NCBI GenBank assembly: GCA_014534415.1
Contig: JACVRM010000017.1
Span: 1-21,827, forward strand
Direction: 5' to 3'
From: Thermoleophilia bacterium
GTDB taxonomy: Bacteria; Actinomycetota; Thermoleophilia; Gaiellales; Gaiellaceae
DNA length: 21,827 bases
Shown: positions 14,003-21,239 of the stretch, piece by piece
Layout: each line of letters opens with the position of its first letter
How positions within the stretch are numbered: the stretch's first letter is position 1
Notes under the pieces: generated by a model
What the model was told of the DNA's origin: nothing
Database searches by the model: none
Seen by the model: only the letters and a program-made list of their open reading frames with translations
Position numbers and translations under genes: made by a program

Positions 14003-14032
14003 AGCATATGTCGGAAATTGGTAAAAAGTCAA
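14003..14032 (-). promoter_or_regulatory. Promoter of the maltodextrin operon with possible operator
   Basis: On the minus strand TTGACT (14027-14032, 5 of 6 to the -35 consensus) is 18 bases from TATGCT (14003-14008, 4 of 6 to the -10 consensus), in an unusually AT-rich patch. AATTG (14016-14020) and CAATT (14033-14037) form an inverted repeat covering the -35 region, a candidate repressor or activator site. No regulator gene is in the window. Confidence 0.6.
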
Positions 14033-14071
14033 CAATTCGGCTGGGGCCCGACCAAGGTGTGCGGGCCTGAA

Positions 14072-14101
14072 CGACGGAGCCCGCCGAGGCGGGCTTCGTC
14101 G
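14072..14101 (-). terminator. Terminator of the RTX-repeat gene
   Basis: CGACGGAGCCCGCC pairs with GGCGGGCTTCGTCG across a GA loop (14 pairs, one G-T). It lies 20 bases after the stop of the minus-strand RTX gene and separates it from the malE promoter. Confidence 0.7.
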
Positions 14102-14121
14102 GGGAGGGAAAGCGCTAGCGG

Positions 14122-14688
14122 TCAGCTGCCGTCGGGGCGCACGCCCGGCGCGGCGTGCGAGGCCGGCACCGTCTTCACCCGCTCGCAGCCGGTGATCGAG
14201 ACGGGCTCGCCTTCGCGGACGATGGCGACGTCGCGTCCGTCGCCGCAGTCGAGCGAGTCGAGCAGGCCGTCCCTGGCGACGGCGTGCAGGCGGTCGTGGC
14301 CGGCTCCGCCGGCCAGCGTGTCGGTGCCCCAGCCGCCGAACAGGATGTCGGGGCCGTTGCCGCCGTCGACCGAGTCGTCGCCGCTGCGGCCGCGCAGGAT
14401 GTCGAGACCGTCGTCGCCGCGCAGCGTGTCGTTGCCCGATCCGCCGAAGACGACGTCGATGCCGTTGCCGCCGCTGACGGTGTCGTTGCCCGCGCCGCCG
14501 AAGAGGACATCGCCGCCGCCGAGCCCGGAGATCGTGTCGTCGCCGGCGAAGCCCGCGATCAGGTCGTGACGCTCCGTACCGGTCAGCGTGTCGTTGCCTG
14601 CCGTGCCCTTGATCCGCCCGGCCCCCGCGACTGCGACGACCGAACCTGCGACGAGCGCGACGAGCGCCAGCGCGATCAGCCTACTCAT
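14122..14688 (-). CDS. Secreted RTX-type calcium-binding repeat protein, 188 aa
   Basis: Residues 1-23 form a signal peptide (MSRLIALALVALVAGSVVAV). Residues about 25-140 are a run of glycine/aspartate-rich nonapeptides of GGxGxDxLx type (GTAGNDTLTG, GLGGGDVLFGGAGNDTVSGG, GSGNDTLRGDDGLDILRG, GGWGTDTLAGGAGHDRL), which fold as a calcium-binding parallel beta-roll. The C-terminal 40 residues contain two cysteines (DCGDGRDVAIV, TGCERVK), probably a disulfide cap. There is no enzyme domain, so it is a bare repeat protein, perhaps a surface or matrix component. The ATG at 14688 is preceded by AAGGAGG at 8 bases. An upstream in-frame start at 14757 would bury the signal peptide. Repeat identity is certain; role is unknown. 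Confidence 0.92.
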   Translation of the reverse strand: MSRLIALALVALVAGSVVAVAGAGRIKGTAGNDTLTGTERHDLIAGFAGDDTISGLGGGDVLFGGAGNDTVSGGNGIDVVFGGSGNDTLRGDDGLDILRGRSGDDSVDGGNGPDILFGGWGTDTLAGGAGHDRLHAVARDGLLDSLDCGDGRDVAIVREGEPVSITGCERVKTVPASHAAPGVRPDGS

Positions 14689-14799
14689 CGGGGATGCCTC
14701 CTTCCGCCGCTCGGTTGCCTCGAGTTTTCCGGGCTCGTTTGAGCACGCCGTGCGCAATCTCTGAGCTCCCGCGAAAGGTTCTGTAAGGAAACGGCGGCG

Positions 14800-15882
14800 C
14801 TACGCGGGTGCCGCGACGGGTCCAGCAAGCCGGCGGCGGAGATCGAGAAAGAGCGCCTCGAGCGCGAGCGGCGCTTGAAGATTCAGCTCCTCCATCAGCC
14901 GCCAGAGCTCGCGCACGCGCTCGGCGGCCGCCTCGGCGTCGGCGAGGCGCTCGGGGACGGCGTCCTCGTGCAGCTGTGGGAGCCGGTCGGCGTGGACGGC
15001 CGCATGCGGTGCGCCGACGCCGACCACGAGCAGGTCGCGGTACCAGGACGCCAGCTCCTCGAGAGCCAGGAGCAGCTGGTCGCGCTCGGCCCCGCGCTGC
15101 GCTCGTCGGAGCCGCTGCTCCGCATCGCGGGCCGGGAGCTCCAGCGCCTCGAGGCGCGGCTCGAGTGCCGCCTTGGCGTCCGCCGCGCGCTCGCGGGCTC
15201 CGGCCAGCACGACGGCGGCGGCGGCCGCTGCGTCGAAGTCCGGGTCGCGGTACACCGCGCGGGCGGCGTCGAGGAGCTCCGTCCCTCGAGACGCGGCGGC
15301 CGGGTCCAGCAGCCGCTCGACACGGTCGAGCCGCCCGGCGGCGAGCCGGGCGACCGCGCGCACTTCTTCCGCTGAGAGCGCGGGCGCGCGCCGCTCGACC
15401 TCCGCGCGCACCGCCCGCTCGGAGAGACGCCGGAACGGCACGGGCTGACAGCGCGAGCGGATCGTCTCCGGCAGCGGGCCGAGCTCCTCCGCGACGAGGA
15501 TCAGCGTCGCGTACGCCGGGGGCTCCTCGAGATCCTTGAGAAGCGCGTCGGCCGCGTCTTCGTTCATCAGGTGCGCGCAGAGAATCAGGTAGACGCGACG
15601 ATCGGCCTCGAACGGCCGCATGTGCAGGTCGCGGCGCAGCTCGCGAATCGGGTCGATGCGGATCTGGTCGCCCAACGGCTCGAGCACGTACAGGTCCGGG
15701 TGCGCGCCCCGCTGGACACGGCCGGGATCGCCGCCGAGCAGCTGCGCCGCGAAGGCGAGCGCGAGGCTCCGCTTGCCGACGCCGGGCGGCCCGTGGAACA
15801 GGTACGCGTGTGCCGGCCCCTCCGCGAGCGCCGCGGCGAGCAGGCGCTTCGCCTCCGGCTGCTCGGGGACGGCGTCAAACAT
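14800..15882 (-). CDS. holB: DNA polymerase III subunit delta', 360 aa
   Basis: Clamp-loader subunit acting with gamma/tau and delta to load the sliding clamp. The AAA+ domain covers about 1-165: Walker A GPPGVGKRS (31-39), a Walker-B-like region RRVYLILCAHLMNEDAADAL, LLKDLEEPPAYATLILVAEE, and the SRC motif in ETIRSRCQPVPFR. The cysteine cluster of zinc-binding homologues is not evident. The C-terminal part is helical (Ala/Arg/Glu rich) and less conserved, as is usual. The ATG at 15882 overlaps the end of tmk by 8 bases (ATGTTTGA), so the two are translationally coupled; tmk-holB adjacency is common in bacteria. Identity rests on the motifs and the tmk neighbour. Confidence 0.9.
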   Translation of the reverse strand: MFDAVPEQPEAKRLLAAALAEGPAHAYLFHGPPGVGKRSLALAFAAQLLGGDPGRVQRGAHPDLYVLEPLGDQIRIDPIRELRRDLHMRPFEADRRVYLILCAHLMNEDAADALLKDLEEPPAYATLILVAEELGPLPETIRSRCQPVPFRRLSERAVRAEVERRAPALSAEEVRAVARLAAGRLDRVERLLDPAAASRGTELLDAARAVYRDPDFDAAAAAAVVLAGARERAADAKAALEPRLEALELPARDAEQRLRRAQRGAERDQLLLALEELASWYRDLLVVGVGAPHAAVHADRLPQLHEDAVPERLADAEAAAERVRELWRLMEELNLQAPLALEALFLDLRRRLAGPVAAPA

Positions 15883-16471
15883 GCGCTCCGAGATTCTCGC
15901 GCACCGCGCGGGCGACGTCGTCGACGGGGCGTCTGCCGTCGAGCGCGACGATCCGGTCGGGGAAACGCTCGGCCAGCGCCGAGTAGGCAGCCGCGACGCG
16001 CTCCCGGAAGGAGCCGCCCTCGCGCTCGATCCGGTCGCCGTCGGGGCCGACGCGCCGCTCCGATTCGCCGGCGTCCACGAGCAGCACGAACGTCCGGTCG
16101 GGCAGCAGCCCGCCGGTCACGCGCAGGTTCAGTTCGAGCACCTCCTCGGCGCCGAGCCCCCGAGCGAGGCCCTGGTAGGCAAGCGAGGAGTCGAGGTAGC
16201 GGTCGCACACCACCCACGCGCCACGCTCGAGCGCGGGCGCGATGACAGTCTCCACGAGCTCGGCGCGCGCGGCCGCGAACAGCGCCGCCTCGGCCCACGG
16301 CGAGATCGTCGCGCCGCCGAGGAGGAGCTCGCGCACCGCCTCGCCGAGCGGGGTTCCGCCGGGCTCGCGCGTTACGACGACATCTCGGCCCGCCGCGCGC
16401 AGCTCGGCGGCAAGCAGCTCGACCTGCGTCGTCTTGCCCGACCCGTCAACCCCCTCGAACGTCACGAACAC
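15875..16471 (-). CDS. tmk: Thymidylate kinase, 198 aa
   Basis: Phosphorylates dTMP to dTDP with ATP. The P-loop GVDGSGKTT lies at 7-15, TREPGGTPLGE (34-44) is the conserved substrate-side loop, and CDRYLDSSLAYQG (89-101) carries the DRY motif. The LID region is around 140-155 (DRIEREGGSF). Length is typical (about 200). The start is GTG at 16471 (MFVTFEGVDG); no Shine-Dalgarno is seen and only 21 bases separate it from the divergent methyltransferase start, so the mRNA may be leaderless. It is coupled downstream to holB. Identity is secure. Confidence 0.95.
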   Translation of the reverse strand: MFVTFEGVDGSGKTTQVELLAAELRAAGRDVVVTREPGGTPLGEAVRELLLGGATISPWAEAALFAAARAELVETVIAPALERGAWVVCDRYLDSSLAYQGLARGLGAEEVLELNLRVTGGLLPDRTFVLLVDAGESERRVGPDGDRIEREGGSFRERVAAAYSALAERFPDRIVALDGRRPVDDVARAVRENLGAHV

Positions 16472-16492
16472 GACGGCTCATACGATAGGGCG
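16472..16492. promoter_or_regulatory. 21-base divergent promoter gap, possibly leaderless both ways
   Basis: Between two GTG starts facing away from each other. On the plus strand TACGAT (16481-16486) is a good -10 box ending 6 bases before the GTG at 16493, so transcription would begin at or next to the start codon. On the minus strand TATCGT and TATGAG are candidate -10 boxes 5-10 bases before the tmk GTG. Neither side has a Shine-Dalgarno. The -35 elements would lie inside the opposite coding regions and are weak. Confidence 0.5.
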
Positions 16493-17215
16493 GTGGACGC
16501 GAAGGACGCTGAGCGCGCCTATCCCGAGCGCCTCGACGAGCCCGGGCGCGAGTGGCTGCGCCGTAAGCCCTTCGGCCACGCCCCGGACGAGACGGCGCGG
16601 TTGCTGATCGATGCGGCGCTGATCGTCTCGCTGCTCGAGCTGCACGCCGGCACGTCGCTGTGCGAGCTCGGCTGCGGCTCGGGTTGGCTGAGCCGCTTGT
16701 TTGCGCGCCACGGCGTCCGGGCAGTCGGCTACGACATCTCTCCGGCCATGATCGAGATCGCGCGCGAGGAAGCGGCCCGCGAGGGCCTGGCGGAAGCGGT
16801 TCGCTACGAGGTGGCGGACATGGAGGAGCTCGTCACCGACGAGCAGTTCGACGCCTGCCTGCTCTACGACGCCCTCCATCACAGCGCCCGGCCGCAGCTC
16901 GTGCTGCGCTCCGCGAGGCGCGCGCTGCGGCCGGGCGGCCGCCTGCTGATCTCAGAGCCGAACTGGATGCACCGCTTCGGCGGCCGTTCGGCGGCGCAGG
17001 AGCACGGCGTCACCGAGGCCGGTTACTCGCCGCGCCGCCTCAAGCGGCTGCTGCGCGATGCCGGGTTCGGCGAGATCGAACGCTTGCACCGCGCGCGCCG
17101 CTCGGTGTTCGGCAACCGGCCCCTCGACGTGGCACGTCACCTCGGCGGGCCGCTCGTCGTGCGGGCGCTGGCGCCCTTCTGGGCCGAGACGTGGCTGCGC
17201 GCGAGGGCAGCCTGA
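16493..17215 (+). CDS. Class I SAM-dependent methyltransferase, 240 aa
   Basis: Motif I LCELGCGSGW (57-66) and motif II VGYDISPAM (78-86) bind S-adenosylmethionine. Later motifs include YEVADMEEL, FDACLLYDALHH and a LRPGGRLLISEPNW strand, all typical of Methyltransf_11/25 enzymes. The N-terminus (DAKDAERAYPERLDEPGREW) may be a substrate lid. The substrate is unknown. Coupling to a sugar-nucleotide epimerase suggests a cell-envelope glycan, lipid or sugar target. The frame is open far upstream, but the GTG at 16493 follows a -10 box by 6 bases, fits a leaderless start and avoids overlap with tmk. Its stop overlaps the epimerase start by one base (TGATG). Confidence 0.85.
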   Translation: MDAKDAERAYPERLDEPGREWLRRKPFGHAPDETARLLIDAALIVSLLELHAGTSLCELGCGSGWLSRLFARHGVRAVGYDISPAMIEIAREEAAREGLAEAVRYEVADMEELVTDEQFDACLLYDALHHSARPQLVLRSARRALRPGGRLLISEPNWMHRFGGRSAAQEHGVTEAGYSPRRLKRLLRDAGFGEIERLHRARRSVFGNRPLDVARHLGGPLVVRALAPFWAETWLRARAA

Positions 17216-18120
17216 TGCGCGCGATCGTCACCGGCGGAGCAGGGTTCATCGGCTCGCACGTCGTCGAGGCGTTGCTCGGCCGCGGCGACGAGGTCACTGT
17301 CGTCGACAACTTCGCGAGCGGCAAGCGCGAGAACCTGTTCGAGCGTGCGCGTCTGGCGGAGCGCGACATCCGCGAGGATCTCGGTGGCCTGTTCGACGAC
17401 GTGCGTCCGGAGCTCTGCTTCCACCTGGCCGCGCAGGCGGACGTGCGTGTCTCCGTAGCCCAGCCCGACGTCGACGCAGACGTGAACGTAATCGGCACCG
17501 TCCGCGTGCTCGAGGCGGCCCGCCGGCACGGCACGAAGATCGTGTTCAGCTCGACGGGCGGAGCGATCTACGGGGAGTGCGAGCGGCCCGCTCTCGAGTC
17601 GGCCGCACGAAACCCGATCGCGCCCTACGGCGCGTCGAAGCTCGCCGGCGAGGAGTATCTCTCGACGTACAACCGTCTGTACGGAACCGGCCACGTAACG
17701 CTTCGGTACGGGAACGTCTTCGGGCCGCGACAGGACCCGCACGGCGAGGCAGGGGTCGTCGCCATCTTCTTCCGGCGCCTGGCGAACGGCGAGCCGCCAC
17801 GAATCTTCGGTGACGGCCGCCAGACGCGCGACTACGTCTTCGTCGACGACGTCGTGCGGGCCACGCTGGCGGCCACCAGCCGTGACGGCGGCGTGTTCAA
17901 CGTCGGCACCGGGCGGGAGACGTCCGTCGTCGAGCTCTACGAGGCTTGCCGCCGCGTTTCGGGCGCCGAAGTCGAGCCCGAGTACGCGCCGCCGCGGCTG
18001 GGCGAGCTCCAGCGCAGCGTCCTCGACGTCTCGCTCGCCGAGCGGGAGCTGGACTGGCACCCGGAGCGCGGCCTCGAGGACGGCCTGCGAGAAACCTGGG
18101 TGCACATCGCCGGCGCGTAG
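17215..18120 (+). CDS. NAD-dependent epimerase/dehydratase (UDP-glucose 4-epimerase-like), 301 aa
   Basis: Extended short-chain dehydrogenase fold acting on a nucleotide sugar. GGAGFIG (7-13) binds NAD, VVDNFASGKRENL (29-41) is the region after beta-2, HLAAQADVRVSV (70-81) is typical of GalE-like enzymes, Ser113/Thr114 lie in SSTGGAIYG, and the catalytic pair is Tyr138 and Lys142 in YGASK. GDGRQTRDYVFVDDVV and FNVGTGRETSV are also conserved. GalE-type proteins include 4-epimerases and 4,6-dehydratases; the exact sugar cannot be told. The start is coupled to the methyltransferase stop (TGATG), so the two form an operon, probably for surface polysaccharide. Confidence 0.92.
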   Translation: MRAIVTGGAGFIGSHVVEALLGRGDEVTVVDNFASGKRENLFERARLAERDIREDLGGLFDDVRPELCFHLAAQADVRVSVAQPDVDADVNVIGTVRVLEAARRHGTKIVFSSTGGAIYGECERPALESAARNPIAPYGASKLAGEEYLSTYNRLYGTGHVTLRYGNVFGPRQDPHGEAGVVAIFFRRLANGEPPRIFGDGRQTRDYVFVDDVVRATLAATSRDGGVFNVGTGRETSVVELYEACRRVSGAEVEPEYAPPRLGELQRSVLDVSLAERELDWHPERGLEDGLRETWVHIAGA

Positions 18121-18251
18121 GAGCGGCTGCCCCAGCGCCGACGGTCGCGCACGGGGGAGCGCCGTTACGACTCAACGCGACAGACGCCTGCGCCGTCAGT
18201 CCTGCATTCGCGGAAGGAGCGTGGCGTGCGGCAGCGAACCGAGGCAACGCG

Positions 18252-18728
18252 ATGGACACTCCCATCACACCGCTCGAGACCCTCGTCGCTCCCTGGCGCA
18301 AGGCGACGCTCGTCGCGGCGGGCATCGCGATCGTCGAGCTGACGCTCGTCGTCGCGCTGATCGCCGTCCTCGTCTCACGTGAGGATGGCGTCGCGGCCGT
18401 GACTGCCCAGCCGAAGGCGGGCAAGCACGCGGCGGCCCAGACGCTGCCTCGCACGAAGACGCGCGTGCTCGTGCTCAACGGCAACGGCCGCGCCGGCGCA
18501 GCCGGTGCGATGGCCGAGAAGCTCCGCGGCTTCACGTATCGGGTCGCCGCCGTCGGCAACGCGACCCGCTCGGACTACGGCCGCAGCGTCGTGCTCTACC
18601 GGCCGGGCCGGGAGACCGAGGCGCGCCGCCTCGCACGCGACCTGGCGATCAAGCTCGTCGGCCCGCTCGACGGCCTGAACCGTGGCAAGCTGCACGGCGC
18701 CCACGTCGCGCTGATCCTCGGCCGCTAG
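18252..18728 (+). CDS. Membrane-anchored LytR_C domain protein, 158 aa
   Basis: A short cytoplasmic N-terminus, one membrane helix (about 18-43, KATLVAAGIAIVELTLVVAL), a linker, then a LytR C-terminal domain (about 68-157) with VLVLNGNGRAGAAGAMAEKL, YRVAAVGNA, YGRSVVLYRPG and GAHVALILG. The LytR_C domain usually follows the LCP ligase domain in LytR-CpsA-Psr proteins; here the catalytic LCP domain is absent, so it is a stand-alone extracytoplasmic module, probably linked to wall glycan handling. The ATG at 18252 has GAGG 7 bases ahead. It lies 131 bases behind the epimerase, possibly in the same transcript. Domain call is firm; function inferred. Confidence 0.88.
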   Translation: MDTPITPLETLVAPWRKATLVAAGIAIVELTLVVALIAVLVSREDGVAAVTAQPKAGKHAAAQTLPRTKTRVLVLNGNGRAGAAGAMAEKLRGFTYRVAAVGNATRSDYGRSVVLYRPGRETEARRLARDLAIKLVGPLDGLNRGKLHGAHVALILGR

Positions 18729-18831
18729 CAGCCGGGCCAGGTCCGCGAACACGTCCTCGGGGTACGACGGGCGTGCCCGGTCGTAGGTCGGGCGCCTGCT
18801 CGAACGTCGCGCGCAGGCGGTCTCGGGTCAG
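18725..18831 (-). pseudogene. N-terminal remnant of a SAM methyltransferase
   Basis: On the minus strand, starting with CTG that overlaps the stop of the O-antigen ligase-like gene, the sequence reads TRDRLRATFEQAPDL in one frame. After a frame change near 18784 it continues as YDRARPSYPEDVFADLARLL in another. Joined, this is the familiar N-terminus of class I methyltransferases (RATF...YDRARPxYPxxLFxDLA). Similarity ends at the LytR_C stop codon, where the rest of the gene, including the SAM motif, should follow. An original coupled ATGA start mutated to CTGA, a 2-base loss and a truncation would explain it. Confidence 0.6.
18763..18785. terminator. Hairpin between convergent genes
   Basis: TACGAC-GGGC (18763-18772) pairs with GCCC-(G)-GTCGTA (18775-18785) across a GT turn, with one bulged G. 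It lies between the stop of the LytR_C gene (plus) and the stop of the ligase-like gene (minus), and inside the methyltransferase remnant, so it may be fortuitous. Confidence 0.4.
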
Positions 18832-20696
18832 CGCGCGGCCAGCTCGGCGAGCAGCCTTTGCGTGAGCGGGTCGTGCGGGTCGAGCGCGCGCGCCCGAGAG
18901 AGAGACCGTCCGGCCGCGTCGACGTCGCCCTGCGCGAGCTCGAAGGCGCCGCGGGCACGCCACGTCCGCGCGTTCTCGGGCTGCAGCTCGGTCGCCTCCT
19001 CGTGCAGCTCACGTGCGCGCTCGGCGTCGCCCGCGAGCTCCTCGGCGAGCGCCCACTCGCGCAGGATCTCAGCCGAGAGCGGGTTGAGAGCGTGCGCGTC
19101 CTCCGCCAGCTCGGCGGCGCGCACGGGATCGCTCGCGCGCACGGCGCGCGCGTCCTCGAGCGTCCGCTGTGCGAGGCGGGGCGCCGCAATCGACAGCACG
19201 GCCGTCACCCCCAACGCGACGGCGGCGACCGACGGCAACACGCGCGCGCGAGAGCGGGTCGTCTCGTGTCCGGCCGCGGCGAGCAGGCCGATGAGCAGGA
19301 CCGCAGGCCCGGTCAGCGCGACGTAGTCCCAGTCGATCTCGACGAGCGCGTGCAGCCCGAAGCCGGCAAGCACGACGGCGAGCGCGCGCGCCGCGCCGTC
19401 CAGCCGCTTGACCGCTTCCGTCACCGCGACGATGGCCGCGCCGATCAGGACGACGAACACCGCCGCGCCGACGAATCCGAGCTCCGCAAGGAATTGAAGC
19501 GGCAGGCTGTGAGGCTCGGTCGTGTCCGACGCGTCGTCGCGGAACGGCCGGCGTGCCACCTCGAACGTCCCGGCGCCCGAGCCCCCGACGGGCCGGTCGC
19601 GGAAGATCTCGGTCGACTCCGTCCACCACGCCCAGCGGTCGCTCGAGCCGAGCTTGAGCAGGCGCCCAGGGCCCGCGTGGATGGTGAGCGGCCCAGTGTC
19701 GACGAGAGCGCCGGCGACGAGCGCTCCCGCCAGCGCGGCAACGGCCACCCCGCCGATCCCGAGCACGAGCCGGCGTCGCGTGCGATCCGGCAACGCCTCG
19801 ACGTCCCGTCTCGCTAGCCCACGGCAGAGCAGCACGACGGCGAGCGCGCCGGCGCCAAGCGCAGCTCCGAAGACCAGACCGTCGTCAACGCGTACGTCAC
19901 GCGGCTGCTCGTCGCTGGAAACGCCAGGCAACGCGAAGGCGACCACCGACACTGCTAGGGCCGGCACGGCGGCCGCCAAGAGCGTGAGCAGGCTCTCGAG
20001 GCGGCCCGGTGCCAGCACGAGCCAGAGCGCGACGCACGCCAGGGCGACCGCGAGGCCGCCTCGCGAGAAGGTCAGCAAGAGCGCGACCACCGCCGCGTAG
20101 ACGAGCAGTGCGCCAAGCATGCGGCGGCGCGCGCCGGCCAGCCAGAGCGCGAGCGGCACCGCGCTCGCCGCGAGCAGCGCGAACGCATTCCAGTAGCCCA
20201 CCGTCCCGCGGACCCGCCCGACTCGGTCGCCCTCCGGGTCGAGCGCCGGGACGACCTTTCCAGCGAGCGCCCAGACCACGGCGAGCCCGAGCGCGACCGC
20301 AAGCGCATAGGCCGCCAGTCGCGGCGCGCGCGCGCCCACCACCCCGCCTGCGGCGGCGCCGAGCAGCGCCAGCGCGAGGTAGATGAAGCTCTGGTTCAGG
20401 TAGTCCCACGAGCGGTCAGCCTCGACGGACCACACGATCGATAGACCCATCCAGAGAACGAACGCGGCGAGAGCGAGCAGGAACGCCGCTCCCGCACGCG
20501 TCAGCCGCGGAACGGTCAACCGGCCGGAGAGCGCAGCCGCCCCGACGGCGGCCGCCGCGACGAACGCGTACGCGCCAATCCACGCCAGGCGGCGCTCGCT
20601 TGCTCCACCGCTGAACAGGACACAGAGGAGAAGAGCTGCCGCGGCGAGCGCGGGGACGGCGGGCTCCCAGCGCGCCCGTCCGGAAGCCGCCCGCAT
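18828..20696 (-). CDS. O-antigen ligase/Wzy-like membrane protein with C-terminal TPRs, 622 aa
   Basis: About 12 membrane helices in the first 480 residues, with the family marks of O-antigen ligase/polymerase (Wzy_C): GTVGYWNAFALL, LLTFSRGGLAVAL, and an extracytoplasmic segment RPVGGSGAGTFEVARR to TTEPHSLPLQFLAELGFVGA. The last 110 residues are tetratricopeptide-like helices (AAELAEDAHALNPLSAEILR, AEELAGDAERARELHEEA, ARGAFELAQGDVDAAGRSLS). It probably polymerises or transfers lipid-linked surface glycan. The ATG at 20696 is preceded at 8 bases by an extended -10 (TGCTAGCTT) and no Shine-Dalgarno, so it may be leaderless. A GTG at 20777 would add 27 residues. It is convergent with the epimerase cluster. 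Confidence 0.85.
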   Translation of the reverse strand: MRAASGRARWEPAVPALAAAALLLCVLFSGGASERRLAWIGAYAFVAAAAVGAAALSGRLTVPRLTRAGAAFLLALAAFVLWMGLSIVWSVEADRSWDYLNQSFIYLALALLGAAAGGVVGARAPRLAAYALAVALGLAVVWALAGKVVPALDPEGDRVGRVRGTVGYWNAFALLAASAVPLALWLAGARRRMLGALLVYAAVVALLLTFSRGGLAVALACVALWLVLAPGRLESLLTLLAAAVPALAVSVVAFALPGVSSDEQPRDVRVDDGLVFGAALGAGALAVVLLCRGLARRDVEALPDRTRRRLVLGIGGVAVAALAGALVAGALVDTGPLTIHAGPGRLLKLGSSDRWAWWTESTEIFRDRPVGGSGAGTFEVARRPFRDDASDTTEPHSLPLQFLAELGFVGAAVFVVLIGAAIVAVTEAVKRLDGAARALAVVLAGFGLHALVEIDWDYVALTGPAVLLIGLLAAAGHETTRSRARVLPSVAAVALGVTAVLSIAAPRLAQRTLEDARAVRASDPVRAAELAEDAHALNPLSAEILREWALAEELAGDAERARELHEEATELQPENARTWRARGAFELAQGDVDAAGRSLSRARALDPHDPLTQRLLAELAAR

Positions 20697-20704
20697 CGCG
20701 CGCG

Positions 20705-20713
20705 AAGCTAGCA
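20705..20713 (-). promoter_or_regulatory. Extended -10 promoter of the ligase-like gene
   Basis: TGCTAGCTT on the minus strand fits TGnTAnnnT and ends 8 bases before the ATG at 20696. No clear -35. It supports the shorter gene start. Confidence 0.35.
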
Positions 20714-20777
20714 CAGCCCGTCGGCCGAACCCGTAGTCGGTCAGCTTGTTCGTGAAGACGGGCGGCCCGCGTGTCAC

Positions 20778-21239
20778 GCCCCGTCCACGGTTTCAGCGCG
20801 GCCTGCAAAGTGTCTAGAGGCCGGGCGTACCAGGGGATGGGGCGGCAGTCCGGGGGGAGCTGCGCTTCGGCACACCCGGCCTCGAGCCTGGCGACCATAG
20901 CCGAGATCTGTCCGGATGGCTAGGTCGATCCCCGAGCGTGGCACGCGGGTGCGAGGTCGGGTCGCTTCGCGCGAGCGGACGGTGAAGTCGCCGGCACGAC
21001 GCCGGCCGTCGCCGCAGATGTCGCCCACATGTTTGGTCGCTGGACGAGCTGGTGAGTCTCCTTACGGCCGCAGAGAACGTCCCGACAAAGCGTAAGGCGT
21101 ACACTAGGCGCGCCCGGGCGCGGTCAGAATCAAACTGACCCCCTACCCACTCCCGCGGCTTACATATCGCTTACAACCTGCACACCCCCGCATCACTCTC
21201 GTCGACGAGACTCCCCGCGTGTCCGGGCAGGCGACGACG
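20778..21239. other. Long intergenic region with repeats
   Basis: No supported gene on either strand. Several short open frames exist, but none has a good ribosome binding site or a recognisable product. Notable sequence is at its right end: CCTTACG/CGTAAGG inverted repeat (about 21060-21092), a TACACT box at about 21099, a perfect hairpin GGTCAG-N7-CTGACC (21122-21140) and two GCTTACA direct repeats (21158-21164, 21169-21175). It probably carries the promoter of the gene at 21240. Confidence 0.5.
21158..21175 (+). promoter_or_regulatory. Direct repeat GCTTACA with 11-base period
   Basis: Two identical heptamers start 11 bases apart, one helical turn, with TATC between them. This spacing is typical of OmpR/PhoB-type response regulator sites. 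They lie 65 bases before the ATG at 21240. The binding protein is unknown. Confidence 0.4.

Noticed and set aside
14122..14510. Regular repeats that could suggest a CRISPR-like or tandem DNA array
   Set aside because: The periodicity comes from RTX nonapeptide codons in a protein gene, not from a DNA-level array with spacers.
20900..21110. Short open frames on both strands in the long intergenic region
   Set aside because: None has a start with a ribosome binding site or any recognisable motif.
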